Below, one piece after another: positions 1 through 8,998 of a stretch of DNA of 64,000 bases. The stretch is from Porphyrobacter sp. IPPAS B-1204. Its GTDB lineage: Bacteria; Pseudomonadota; Alphaproteobacteria; Sphingomonadales; Sphingomonadaceae. Under the pieces are notes generated by a model, which did not search any database, was not told the DNA's origin, and saw only the letters and a program-made list of their open reading frames with translations. The stretch is taken from positions 1,324,001 to 1,388,000 of the forward strand of contig RHGM01000001.1 in assembly GCA_003724185.1 (NCBI GenBank). The letters run 5' to 3'. The position numbers were made by a program, and so were the translations under genes. Numbering within the stretch: the first letter of the stretch is position 1; the number at the start of each line of letters is the position of its first letter.

Positions 1-476
1 ACGAGGTGGGCGTGTTCACGCAGCACCGGGATCGGCAGCGAATCGAGCTTGCGTCCGTCATTGGCGCCGGCGGCCTGATCGAAGGTCGCCAATGCCACTG
101 GAGCACGCGCCTCGGCAATGGCTGCGGCGAAGGCAAGGTCGCCCGCGGCATCGCCGTTACTGGAGAAATCGACGTCAAAGCTGATCGAGCGCACCCCTGC
201 CGCATCGAGCTGCTGCACGACCCGCGCATAATGGTCCCGGGACCAGGGCCAGCGACGAACCGCCGCCATGCTGGCTGCATCCATCTCGACCAGGTGCACC
301 TGTCCGCTGGCGGGACGGCTGAAGAAGGAAAAGGTGAGCGCTTCGAGCTGGTGTTCGGCCGCACGGAACACGCCTGACACCGCCGCAAACGCCACCACAA
401 GCGTCAGCGCAGCTGCCATCATCGCGATCTTGAAACGCGTGTCGGGCCGTGAGGAAAAAGCGCGTTTGCGGATCAT
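1..476 (-). CDS. CHASE2-domain sensor protein (N-terminal part, truncated by window edge)
   Basis: Reverse-strand translation MIRKRAFSSRPDTRFKIAMMAAALTLVVAFAAVSGVFRAAEHQLEALTFSFFSRPASGQVHLVEMDAASMAAVRRWPWSRDHYARVVQQLDAAGVRSISFDVDFS has an N-terminal TM segment followed by a CHASE2-like W-x-R-x-x-H/Y...FDvDFS pattern. Confidence 0.7.
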   Translation of the reverse strand, partial: MIRKRAFSSRPDTRFKIAMMAAALTLVVAFAAVSGVFRAAEHQLEALTFSFFSRPASGQVHLVEMDAASMAAVRRWPWSRDHYARVVQQLDAAGVRSISFDVDFSSNGDAAGDLAFAAAIAEARAPVALATFDQAAGANDGRKLDSLPIPVLREHAHL

Positions 477-495
477 GCGGGCGGTCGGCCGAAGC

Positions 496-1959
496 TCAAA
501 GACGGTTGCTGGCCGCGTCGATGATCAGACGCAGATTCAAGCTGTCTCGGCCGCCATTGCTTGGGTTGCCGCCACCCTTGCCGCCACCGCCATTACCGTT
601 GCCGCCGCCACCGTTACCACCACCGCCGCCGTTGCCGTCGCCGCCGTCGTCGTCACGGCCGTTGCCGTTGCCGTTGCCATTGCCGGGGCCGCCATCGTCA
701 TCATCATCGTCATCGCGGCCATTGCCGTTGCCGGGGCCGCCATCATCGTCATCATCGTCATCGCGGCCATTGCCGTTGCCGGGGCCGCCATCATCGTCAT
801 CATCGTCGTCGCGGCCATTGCCGTTGCCGGGGCCGCCATCATCGTCATCATCGTCGTCGCGGCCATTGCCGTTGCCGGGGCCGCCATCATCGTCATCATC
901 GTCGTCGCGGCCATTGCCGTTGCCGGGGCCGCCGTCGTCATCATCGTCGCGGCCATTGCCGCCACCGTTGCCGTTGCCATTCCCGTTGCCGGGGCCGTCA
1001 TCGTCATCGTCGCCGTTGCCGCCACCGTTTCCGTTGCCGCCGCCGTTGCCGTTGCCGTTGCCATTCGAGCCACAGGTGCCGTTGGCGCAGACCACGCCAT
1101 CATCGCTCCGGCCGCCGGCATTGCTGAAAGCGGGCGCATTGCCGCGGGCGGAGTTGTCCGCCACCACCACGGCCGCCTGAACTGCAACCTCACCCGAGAC
1201 AAAGCCGCTCGAATAGTCACCGAGATCCCGCGGCGTGCTGACGATCGCTCTTTCGATCCGTGCCTGCCCGCGCTCTGCCTGAGCCGAAGATTGCGCTGCC
1301 GGCTGGAGCGCGGCGGGTGCCGGGCTCGTGGCGGCAGGGCTCGTGGCCGCAGGGCTGCTGGCAGGACGCGCAGGCGAATCGAGGACGCGCCGGCCCTCAC
1401 CTTCGATCACCATCCGCAGCGGATCGCCAGCCGCGATCATCGCCACGGCGCCGGGCCGGATCAGTTCGCGCACACCGCCATCATTGGTCGCCGCCTCGAC
1501 CGCGCCTTCGGTCACTTGCAGGCTGGCGCCCTCGCCATTGACGGTGATGACAAAGGTCGTGCCCTTGACCACCGCCGCGAGATAAGGCGTCTCTACGCCA
1601 AAATGCGGATTGGGCTGCTTGCCGATGTTAAACAGCGCGCTGCCATAGTCCTGAATGATCTGGATGATCCCGCGCTCTTTCTGCTGGGCGGGGACAGGGA
1701 TGCGCAGCTGGGCGTTCTGGCGCATGGTCACAAACTCGCGCCCCCGCACCAGTACAGCCGTGGACCGCGCCTCTGTCCGAAGGATCGCGCCGGGGACAAG
1801 ATCGGCTCCGACCTTGGCTGCCCGCTGTCCGCGGTCATCGATCACGAGGACCGTTCCCTTGGCTTCGCTGATGATCCAGCCGCTCTTCTGGGCGAACGCG
1901 GGCGCCCCGCTGAACAGCGTTAGAAGGACCGGCAGTACAAGGCGTAATAGCAGGCGCAT
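496..1959 (-). CDS. FecR-domain protein with Asp/Gly/Asn-rich repetitive C-terminal region
   Basis: 487-aa ORF with signal peptide; N-terminal FecR-like region (GAILRTEARSTAVLVRGREFVTMRQNAQLRI...TPYLAAVVKGTTFVITVNGEGASLQVTEGAVEA); C-terminal GGPGNGNGRDDDDDDD repeats. Confidence 0.8.
   Translation of the reverse strand: MRLLLRLVLPVLLTLFSGAPAFAQKSGWIISEAKGTVLVIDDRGQRAAKVGADLVPGAILRTEARSTAVLVRGREFVTMRQNAQLRIPVPAQQKERGIIQIIQDYGSALFNIGKQPNPHFGVETPYLAAVVKGTTFVITVNGEGASLQVTEGAVEAATNDGGVRELIRPGAVAMIAAGDPLRMVIEGEGRRVLDSPARPASSPAATSPAATSPAPAALQPAAQSSAQAERGQARIERAIVSTPRDLGDYSSGFVSGEVAVQAAVVVADNSARGNAPAFSNAGGRSDDGVVCANGTCGSNGNGNGNGGGNGNGGGNGDDDDDGPGNGNGNGNGGGNGRDDDDDGGPGNGNGRDDDDDDDGGPGNGNGRDDDDDDDGGPGNGNGRDDDDDDDGGPGNGNGRDDDDDDDGGPGNGNGRDDDDDDDGGPGNGNGNGNGRDDDGGDGNGGGGGNGGGGNGNGGGGKGGGNPSNGGRDSLNLRLIIDAASNRL
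663..960 (-). repeat. 48-bp in-frame tandem repeat encoding (GGPGNGNGRDDDDDDD)n
   Basis: + strand unit gcggccattgccgttgccggggccgccatcatcgtcatcatcgtcgtc recurs at 48-bp spacing (around 715, 763, 811, 859, 907), with degenerate copies at the edges. Confidence 0.9.
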
Positions 1960-2102
1960 AACTTTCTCCGTACCTGCCTAATAGCGATGAACTGAGGACA
2001 TCGTCTTTAAGCACAAGGTTAATAAATCATTACGATGATTATTGATTAACCTTTCAAAGCTAGGCTTCGTGCCGACATTGGGGTTCAGGGAAAGTTCCTA
2101 TT

Positions 2103-3749
2103 TTGCGTCCGGTTAACATCTATCTCGGCACGACCTTGTTGCTGGCGGCAGGCCCGCTGGCGGCACAGGATGCGCTCGACCGGACCAATCCTGCGGGTCA
2201 GGTTACCCGCGACGATTTTACTTTACCGACCGAGACCGCGATTCGGATCGAGGTGCAACCGGTGCTCGACATGCCGCTCGCGGGGGAAAGCAGCGCCGTG
2301 CTTGATGTGGGCGCAATCGTGATTGACGGGCTGGTGGCGATGGGCCGCCCGGCCTTTGCCGCCACGATCGAGCCATTTGCCGGACGCCCGCTGAACCGCG
2401 CCGAGCTGACCATGCTGACCGACGCCATCGCTGCGCGCGCGCGGGCGGAAGGCTATATCCTCGCCACGGCGTGGATCCCCGAACAGACGCTGGTTGCCGG
2501 GATGCTGCGGGTGCAGGTTGACGAAGGCACGATTGACGCGGTGCGGATCGACGGGTCCGACGATCCGGCCATCCGCCGCCAACTTGAACGGCTGGTGGAT
2601 GGCCAGCCCCTGACGCTGGCCGCCTTGCAGCGCGAAGTGTTGCTGGCCGATGATCTGCCGGGGGTCTGGATCCGCGGCAGCCGGTTCGAACGCGATGGCG
2701 ACCGGCGCGTGCTGGTGATCGATGCCGGGCGCGATGATGCCGGTGGCAGCGTGCTGGTCGCCACCGATGGCACAAAGCCGCTGGGTCCGGTGCGCGCCCG
2801 GATCGATTTCGACGCCAATGGTCTGATCTCCCCGCGCGACCGGATCGATCTGAGCTTTTCGGCCACCCCGCTCGATCTTGGTGAGCTCGCCTTCTTCAGC
2901 GCCCGTTACTCCGTGATCGTCAACGATTCCGGCACAAGCGTCGGCGCGTTTGGTTCCCTTTCACGCACCGAGCCCGGGGCATACCTTGCCGACCGCGAAC
3001 TGCTGGGCAAGGCGTGGCAGGGCGGCATCCGCCTGCGCCATCCGCTGATGCGCAGCCAGCAGCGCAGCCTGTGGCTCGAAGCCAGCGGCGAGCTGCAGGA
3101 CTTGCGGCAGGACAGCTTCGGCAACCTGGCCCGACATGACCGGATCGCCCTCGCCCGGCTTGGTTTCTACGGTTACGGCCCGCTTGCGGGCGGCACGTTG
3201 CAAGGCCGGGCGACGGTGAGCCAGGGCATCCCGATCCTCGGGGCGACAGGAACAGCCGATCCGCTCGCCTCGCGCTTCGATGCGGAGCCCGATTTCACCA
3301 CGCTGATATGGTGGCTCAGGTGGCGGCGCGGCATTGTCCCGCGTGTCAGCCTGTCTCTGGAAAGCACCGGACAGCTTTCCACCAGCCCGCTGCTGGTCGG
3401 CGAGAGCTTTGCGCTGGGCGGAAACGCCTTCCTGCGGGGCTATGATTTCGCGCAACGTGTCGGTGATGAAGGGGCCGCCGGTCTGGCCGAATTGCGTTAC
3501 GATTGGCCCAAGGCTCTGGGCGCCGTGCGGCGCGTGCAGCTTTATGCCTTTGCCGATGGCGGGACGGTGTCAAACCTCGCCGAAGGGCGGGGCAGCGGCA
3601 CCCTAGCGTCAGGCGGCGCAGGCCTGCGGACCGATATCACCCGCGATCTTGATCTCGATTTCGAAGTCGCCGTGCCGCTGACCGAAGACCGTTACGACAC
3701 GGGCGACAATTCCCCGCGCCTCAACCTCAGGGTCAGCCAGTCGTTCTGA
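2103..3749 (+). CDS. ShlB/FhaC/HecB-family two-partner secretion outer-membrane transporter (TpsB)
   Basis: POTRA-like N-terminus (VQPVLDMPLAGESSAVLDVGAIVIDG...RAEGYILATAWIPEQTLVAGMLRVQVDEG) and C-terminal barrel ending SPRLNLRVSQSF; motif FALGGNAFLRGYDFAQRVGDEG. TTG start. Confidence 0.8.
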   Translation: MRPVNIYLGTTLLLAAGPLAAQDALDRTNPAGQVTRDDFTLPTETAIRIEVQPVLDMPLAGESSAVLDVGAIVIDGLVAMGRPAFAATIEPFAGRPLNRAELTMLTDAIAARARAEGYILATAWIPEQTLVAGMLRVQVDEGTIDAVRIDGSDDPAIRRQLERLVDGQPLTLAALQREVLLADDLPGVWIRGSRFERDGDRRVLVIDAGRDDAGGSVLVATDGTKPLGPVRARIDFDANGLISPRDRIDLSFSATPLDLGELAFFSARYSVIVNDSGTSVGAFGSLSRTEPGAYLADRELLGKAWQGGIRLRHPLMRSQQRSLWLEASGELQDLRQDSFGNLARHDRIALARLGFYGYGPLAGGTLQGRATVSQGIPILGATGTADPLASRFDAEPDFTTLIWWLRWRRGIVPRVSLSLESTGQLSTSPLLVGESFALGGNAFLRGYDFAQRVGDEGAAGLAELRYDWPKALGAVRRVQLYAFADGGTVSNLAEGRGSGTLASGGAGLRTDITRDLDLDFEVAVPLTEDRYDTGDNSPRLNLRVSQSF

Positions 3750-3773
3750 TGCAGGGCCGGTCAGGCCCCGGCG

Positions 3774-5246
3774 TCAAGACTTGTGCTTTTCCAGCTCGTC
3801 GCCGGTCACGCTGACCACGTGGAGCAGGTTGGTCGAGCCCGGTGTCCCGAACGGCACCCCGGCAAGCACGATCAGCCTGGTCCCCGCTTCGCTGAAGCCG
3901 TGGCGCAGCGCCATGCGCTTGCCCTTGCCGATCATCTCTTCGAAGCTGCCGATATCCTTGGTCGCCACCGCGTGCGCGCCCCACAGCAGCGCCATGCGGC
4001 GGGCGGTGCGCATTGACGGGGTGAGCACCAGCACCGGGGTCGCGGGCCGTTCCCGCGCCACCCGCCGCGCGGTCGATCCACTGGTGGTGAACACCGTGAT
4101 CGCGCTGATCGGCACGGTATCGGCGATGGTCATGCAGGCATGGGCCAGCGCATCCGACGTGGTCGCATCGGGCGGCGTATCAAGGAAGCGCACCCGCTCC
4201 TTGTAGCCTTCGTCACGTTCGACCTGGATGGCGATCCGGTCCATCATTGCGACCGATTCTTCCGGCCACGCACCCGCCGCGCTTTCGGCAGACAGCATCA
4301 CCGCATCCGCCCCGTCATAGACCGCGTTGGCCACGTCGGAGACTTCGGCGCGGGTCGGAGTCGGCGCTTCGATCATCGATTCGAGCATCTGGGTCGCCAC
4401 GATCACCGGCTTGCCCGCCCGGCGCGCAGCGTTGACGATGCGCTTTTGCAGCGGCGGCACCTCGTAAGGCTCCAGCTCCACGCCCAGATCGCCGCGCGCG
4501 ACCATGATCCCGTCGGCCAGTTCGATGATCGAATCGAGCCGGTGGACAGCCTGGGGCTTTTCGATTTTGGCGCAGATGGCGGTGCCGTGGGTGCCGATCA
4601 GCTTGCGCGCCTCGGCGATATCCTCGGGCCGCTGGACAAAGCTGAGGCCGATCCAGTCCGCCCCGTGTTCGGTTGCGAAGGCAAGATCGCGGCGGTCTTT
4701 CTCGGTCAACGCCGGGATCGGCACTTCGGCGTCGGGGACGTTGACGCCCTTGCGATCGGAGATCACCCCGCCAACTTCGGCGCTGCACAGGATGCGGCTG
4801 TCATCGGCCTCCAGCACCTTCAGCCGGATCTTGCCATCATTGATCAGCAACCGCTGCCCGCGCTCCATGATGCCGAACAGTTCGGGGTGCGGCAGGCAAA
4901 CGCGGTTTTCGTCACCCGGCGTTTCGTCCCGGTCGAGCACGAAGTGGCCCGAGTGGCGGATCACCGCCTGGCCCTGGGCGAAGGTGCCGACCCGCAGCTT
5001 CGGCCCCTGAAGGTCGGCAAGGATCGCGATGGGCCGCGCAAACTGCTTTTCCAGCGCGCGGATTGCATGCACCGCCGCCTCGTGATCGGCATGGGCGCCG
5101 TGGCTCATGTTGAGGCGGAAGGCATCCGCTCCGGCGCGCACAAGCCGCTCCAGCATCTCTGGCGAGCGGCTGGCGGGGCCGATGGTGGCGAGAATCTTGA
5201 CCTTGCGGCCGCGCGGGTCGATCCGTGACTGATCGCGTCGTGACAT
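3774..5246 (-). CDS. pyk: pyruvate kinase
   Basis: KILATIGPASRSPEMLERLVRAGADAFRLNMSHG, MVARGDLGVELEPYEVPPLQKRIVNAARRAGKPVIVATQMLESMIEAPTPTRAEVSDVANAVYDGADAVMLSAESAAG. Confidence 0.97.
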   Translation of the reverse strand: MSRRDQSRIDPRGRKVKILATIGPASRSPEMLERLVRAGADAFRLNMSHGAHADHEAAVHAIRALEKQFARPIAILADLQGPKLRVGTFAQGQAVIRHSGHFVLDRDETPGDENRVCLPHPELFGIMERGQRLLINDGKIRLKVLEADDSRILCSAEVGGVISDRKGVNVPDAEVPIPALTEKDRRDLAFATEHGADWIGLSFVQRPEDIAEARKLIGTHGTAICAKIEKPQAVHRLDSIIELADGIMVARGDLGVELEPYEVPPLQKRIVNAARRAGKPVIVATQMLESMIEAPTPTRAEVSDVANAVYDGADAVMLSAESAAGAWPEESVAMMDRIAIQVERDEGYKERVRFLDTPPDATTSDALAHACMTIADTVPISAITVFTTSGSTARRVARERPATPVLVLTPSMRTARRMALLWGAHAVATKDIGSFEEMIGKGKRMALRHGFSEAGTRLIVLAGVPFGTPGSTNLLHVVSVTGDELEKHKS

Positions 5247-5311
5247 TTGTGGTGATCCCTCTTGGAGGCTGCCTATGGCACAGACGCATTTCAACTCAAG
5301 GAAAAGCCGCG

Positions 5312-5623
5312 ATGAATAGCAATGCCGATCCGCTCGACAGCCTCGATGATGCACAGGCCGCCGCCGCCTTTCGCCGGCTGGTGCGGCATCTGCGGCACCG
5401 CCACGATGCGCAGAACATTGATCTGATGGGCCTTGCCGGGTTCTGCCGCAACTGTCTGGCCGACTGGATTCGCGATGCGGGCTTTGAAGGCGACAAGGAA
5501 GCGGCGCGTTTGCTTATCCACGGGATGCCGTCAGCCGAATGGAAGGCGACCCGCCAGACCCCCGCAACCGAGGAGCAGCTGGCGCGCATGGAAGCCAGTG
5601 TCGCGAAGAACGCACAGGAATAA
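5312..5623 (+). CDS. DUF1244 domain protein
   Basis: MNSNADPLDSLDDAQAAAAFRRLVRHLRHRHDAQNIDLMGLAGFCRNCLADWIRDA matches the DUF1244 pattern as recalled. Confidence 0.75.
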   Translation: MNSNADPLDSLDDAQAAAAFRRLVRHLRHRHDAQNIDLMGLAGFCRNCLADWIRDAGFEGDKEAARLLIHGMPSAEWKATRQTPATEEQLARMEASVAKNAQE

Positions 5624-5701
5624 TTCGCAAGGGCGGTTCAATCGGGGCGGCGGGCTGGCTATCGCCCCTGCCAACCGATTCTGATTCCAATGGAGATACC
5701 C

Positions 5702-5938
5702 ATGGCCGAAACCACCGATGACCGTCTGCGCCTGCTGATCGAGCGGATCGAACGCCTCGAAGAAGAAAAGAAGGGCATCGCCGACGACATCCGCGATGTT
5801 TACATGGAGGCCAAGGCGGTCGGCTACGATCCCAAGATCATGCGCCAGATCGTGCGGCTGCGGAAGATGAAGCCCGATGACCGCAGCGAACAGGACATGC
5901 TGCTGGAGACGTACAAGAACGCGCTCGGGATGGCATGA
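5702..5938 (+). CDS. gapR: DUF2312 / GapR-like nucleoid-associated protein
   Basis: [76 protein letters not shown] is a typical DUF2312/GapR sequence. Confidence 0.85.
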   Translation: MAETTDDRLRLLIERIERLEEEKKGIADDIRDVYMEAKAVGYDPKIMRQIVRLRKMKPDDRSEQDMLLETYKNALGMA

Positions 5939-5996
5939 TCCGGCCCGTTGCATTCAGCAGGCATATCCACGCGGGATGTCATTGAATTTTCGCCAA

Positions 5997-6020
5997 GCTG
6001 TGTTATCAGCATAACACAGC
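5997..6020. promoter_or_regulatory. Perfect 10-bp-arm dyad upstream of ybjQ-like gene
   Basis: GCTGTGTTAT-CAGC-ATAACACAGC; arms are exact reverse complements; 19 bp upstream of the ATG at 6040. Confidence 0.7.
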
Positions 6021-6039
6021 ACTGCAAGGAGACACGGCA

Positions 6040-6387
6040 ATGGCATCCCCCTGGAAAGACGCGCGCGGCGTCATCGTCAGCACCACCCCGACCCTGGAAG
6101 GCAAGCCGATCCAGGAATACATGGGCATCGTCACCGGCGAGGTGATTGTCGGCGCCAATATCTTCCGCGATCTGTTTGCCAGCGTGCGCGATATCGTCGG
6201 CGGGCGTTCGGGCTCCTACGAGCGCATTCTGTCCGATGCCCGCAATCAGGCGATCGAGGAGCTGCAATCCGAAGCCGCCGCACGCGGAGCCAATGCGGTG
6301 GTGGGGATCGACCTCGATTACGAGGTGATCGGCGACACCGGATCGATGCTGATGGTCAGCGCCAGCGGTACAGCGGTTAAGGTTTGA
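6040..6387 (+). CDS. YbjQ/UPF0145 family protein
   Basis: [86 protein letters not shown]. Confidence 0.88.
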   Translation: MASPWKDARGVIVSTTPTLEGKPIQEYMGIVTGEVIVGANIFRDLFASVRDIVGGRSGSYERILSDARNQAIEELQSEAAARGANAVVGIDLDYEVIGDTGSMLMVSASGTAVKV

Positions 6388-6848
6388 TCAGACCGGCCGC
6401 CATCCGCCGCCTTGGCCCCGGCGACATTGCGGGCTTTCGGGCGATGAACCGGGTGTTCGCGCAAGGCTTTGACGACGCGGAGAGTTACGGCTGCGCCCCG
6501 CCCGATTCCGTCTATGCGGAGGACTGGCTGATCAATCCGAACCATATCGCACTGGTCGCAGAAGCAGGCGGCGAGCCGGTTGGCGCGCTCGCTGCCTATG
6601 TTCTGCCCAAGTTCGAACAAGCCCGCAGCGAGATCTACATCTACGATCTCGCCGTACTGGAACGCGCCCGGCGTCAGGGCGTGGCGACCGCGCTGATCGA
6701 TGCCCTGCGCGCCATTGCCCGCGCAGTCGGCGCGTGGACCATCTTCGTGCAGGCCGACATCGTGCCCGAGGACGAACCCGCCCGCGCGCTCTATCGCAAG
6801 CTCGCCTGCGAGGAGATTACCGCGCTACACTTCGACATAGCGCCCTAA
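6384..6848 (+). CDS. AAC(3)-I-like GNAT acetyltransferase
   Basis: [47 protein letters not shown]...[22 protein letters not shown] matches AAC(3)-I landmarks; TTG start overlaps the ybjQ stop. Confidence 0.75.
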   Translation: MIRPAAIRRLGPGDIAGFRAMNRVFAQGFDDAESYGCAPPDSVYAEDWLINPNHIALVAEAGGEPVGALAAYVLPKFEQARSEIYIYDLAVLERARRQGVATALIDALRAIARAVGAWTIFVQADIVPEDEPARALYRKLACEEITALHFDIAP

Positions 6849-7549
6849 GACAGCGTGAGGGCCAGCCCGACAAGAACCGCATTATAGGCGGCGTGGTGCA
6901 GCATCGCTGCACGCAGCCCCAGCCGGGTGCGGGTGTAGGCGAGCAACATGCCGCCGATCATCAGCGGCATCACCACCAGCACGCCGAGCGGGTGCGTCAA
7001 GGCTTCGTAATTGCCTAGGTGCAGAAGCGCGAACACCAGTGACGATCCCCACACCAGCCAACGGAAATGGCGGATGAACCAGCCGGGCACAGCACTGTCA
7101 CGGTGGCGGGTCAGGCTCCAGTGGATCAACCCGGCAAACACCACCGCCGCCGCAGCAAGTGCGAGGATTCTCCGGAAGTCCGGCGAGACAATCAGGCCCG
7201 CCAGCAGCAGAGCCAGCGCGATCACGCCATAAGCCGCAAAGCGCAGCGCGGCCACGCGTCCACTCAGCCAGCCTCGCGACAAGGCCTCCTCCAGCAGCGG
7301 TGCCAGCACCACCGCGCTCAAGACAGCGCGCGGCCCAAGGCTGTCATCGACCGTTGAATCGGGCACAACCCCGATTGATCCCAGCACTGCCTCGATCAGC
7401 ACACGCGCCAGCAGCACAGCCAGCAGGGTGAGCATGACCAGCAACCCCCAGACAGCGCCAAAGCCGGGCCGCCATGACGCTGGTTGCAGGATATGGCTTG
7501 GCCGCACCATAAACCGCGCGACGTCGACCAGCCGTTCGCGCCAGCCCAT
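6845..7549 (-). CDS. CPBP family intramembrane metalloprotease
   Basis: Multiple TM segments, LLEEALSRGWLSG (EExxxR-type), FALLHLGNY and HHAAYNAVL motifs. Start chosen at MGWRER. Confidence 0.8.
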   Translation of the reverse strand: MGWRERLVDVARFMVRPSHILQPASWRPGFGAVWGLLVMLTLLAVLLARVLIEAVLGSIGVVPDSTVDDSLGPRAVLSAVVLAPLLEEALSRGWLSGRVAALRFAAYGVIALALLLAGLIVSPDFRRILALAAAAVVFAGLIHWSLTRHRDSAVPGWFIRHFRWLVWGSSLVFALLHLGNYEALTHPLGVLVVMPLMIGGMLLAYTRTRLGLRAAMLHHAAYNAVLVGLALTLS

Positions 7550-7638
7550 GTCCTCTGTCACACGCGCCCTTGCATCGCCCGCTTGCCTCGGAGTAAGGCC
7601 CGCCCCTGTATTTCCAACATTCCGGTGAAGTTCGTCCA

Positions 7639-8382
7639 ATGGCAGGCCATTCCAAGTTCAAGAACATCATGCACCGCAAGGGTGCGCAGGACAAGAAACG
7701 CTCGGCGATGTTCTCCAAGCTGAGCCGCGAGATCACGGTGGCGGCCAAAATGGGCCTGCCCGATCCCGACATGAACCCGCGCCTGCGCCTCGCGGTCAAC
7801 GCCGCCAAGGCGCAGTCCATGCCCAAGGACAATATCCAGCGCGCCATCGACAAGGCGAGCATGGCGGGCGGCGAGGATTACGTCGAAATCCGCTATGAAG
7901 GCTATGGCCCCGGCGGCGTGGCGCTGATTGTCGAGGCGCTGACCGACAACCGCAACCGCACCGCCACCAATGTCCGCACCGCGTTCAGCAAGAATGGCGG
8001 CAATCTCGGCTCGGAAGGCAGCGTCAGCCACGGCTTCGAACGGCGCGGGCTGATCGAATATGCCGCTTCGGCGGGTGACGAGGAGCAGATGCTCGAAGCC
8101 GCGATCGAAGCGGGCGCGGATGATGTGGAATCCTCCGAAGACGGCCACACCATCTGGACCGCCGCCGATGCGCTGCACGGGGTGGCGGGCGCGCTGGAAA
8201 AGGTGCTCGGCCCGGCGGACAATGTGAAGCTGGCGTGGAAGCCGGTGCTCAGCGTCGATGTGGACGAGGCGACCGCGGGCACGCTGATGAAGCTGATCGA
8301 CACGCTCGACGATGACGACGACGTGCAGACCGTGTGGGGCAATTACGAAATCTCCGACGAGGTTATGGAGAAGCTCGGCTGA
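7639..8382 (+). CDS. yebC: YebC/PmpR family regulator
   Basis: [37 protein letters not shown]...GTNVRTAF-like ([22 protein letters not shown]). Confidence 0.97.
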   Translation: MAGHSKFKNIMHRKGAQDKKRSAMFSKLSREITVAAKMGLPDPDMNPRLRLAVNAAKAQSMPKDNIQRAIDKASMAGGEDYVEIRYEGYGPGGVALIVEALTDNRNRTATNVRTAFSKNGGNLGSEGSVSHGFERRGLIEYAASAGDEEQMLEAAIEAGADDVESSEDGHTIWTAADALHGVAGALEKVLGPADNVKLAWKPVLSVDVDEATAGTLMKLIDTLDDDDDVQTVWGNYEISDEVMEKLG

Positions 8383-8475
8383 AACGCTGGGAGTGGCTGC
8401 TGGCGATTGCCCTCGGTAGTGCCTTTCTGCTGGCCGCTGCATGGCGCATTGGTCTGACCATAGGGCTGTGAGAGC

Positions 8476-8949
8476 GTGATCATCCTCGGCCTCGATCCCT
8501 CGCTGTCCTGCACGGGCTGGGGCGTGATCCGCAGCGAAGGTGCGCGCATCAGCCATGTGGCGAATGGCCAGATCAAGACCGACGCTGCCGCACCGATGGC
8601 CCAACGGCTGGCGGCTTTGCAGGCGGGTCTGGCGGCAGTGATCGCCGAGCACTCGCCTGACCGCGCCGCGGCCGAGGAAATCTTCGTCAACGCCAACCCA
8701 CAATCCACGCTGAAACTAGCCCAGGCGCGCGGCGCGGTGCTGGCGGCGTGCGGAGCGGCGGGTCTCAGCGTCAACGAACACGCGGCGCGGCTGGTCAAGA
8801 AAGCGGTCACCGGCACAGGCGGAGCAGAAAAGGCTCAGGTCGCCGCGATGGTGAAGGTGCTGCTGCCCGGCGTGGCGCTGGCCGGAAGCGATGCCGCCGA
8901 CGCCCTCGCCGTGGCGATTGCCGACGCGCATCTCGCCCCCCGGACCTGA
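8476..8949 (+). CDS. ruvC: crossover junction endodeoxyribonuclease RuvC
   Basis: MIILGLDPSLSCTGWGVI...AAEEIFVNANPQSTLKLAQARGA...SDAADALAVAIADAH. Confidence 0.96.
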   Translation: MIILGLDPSLSCTGWGVIRSEGARISHVANGQIKTDAAAPMAQRLAALQAGLAAVIAEHSPDRAAAEEIFVNANPQSTLKLAQARGAVLAACGAAGLSVNEHAARLVKKAVTGTGGAEKAQVAAMVKVLLPGVALAGSDAADALAVAIADAHLAPRT

Positions 8950-8998
8950 ACACATCCGGCCGGATTGGCCGCCAGAGCCACCCCGGCGCGGTTAGGCT

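Noticed and set aside
663-960. Regularly spaced repeats suggestive of a CRISPR array
   Set aside because: Units are directly adjacent and in frame with a coding sequence, with no unique spacers and no cas genes.
268-1923. Long + strand ORF (551 aa) with Ala/Val/Ile repeats, and other long ORFs over the same region
   Set aside because: Antisense shadow of the Asp/Gly-rich repeat in the FecR-domain gene; composition is an artefact of the 48-bp repeat read in other frames.
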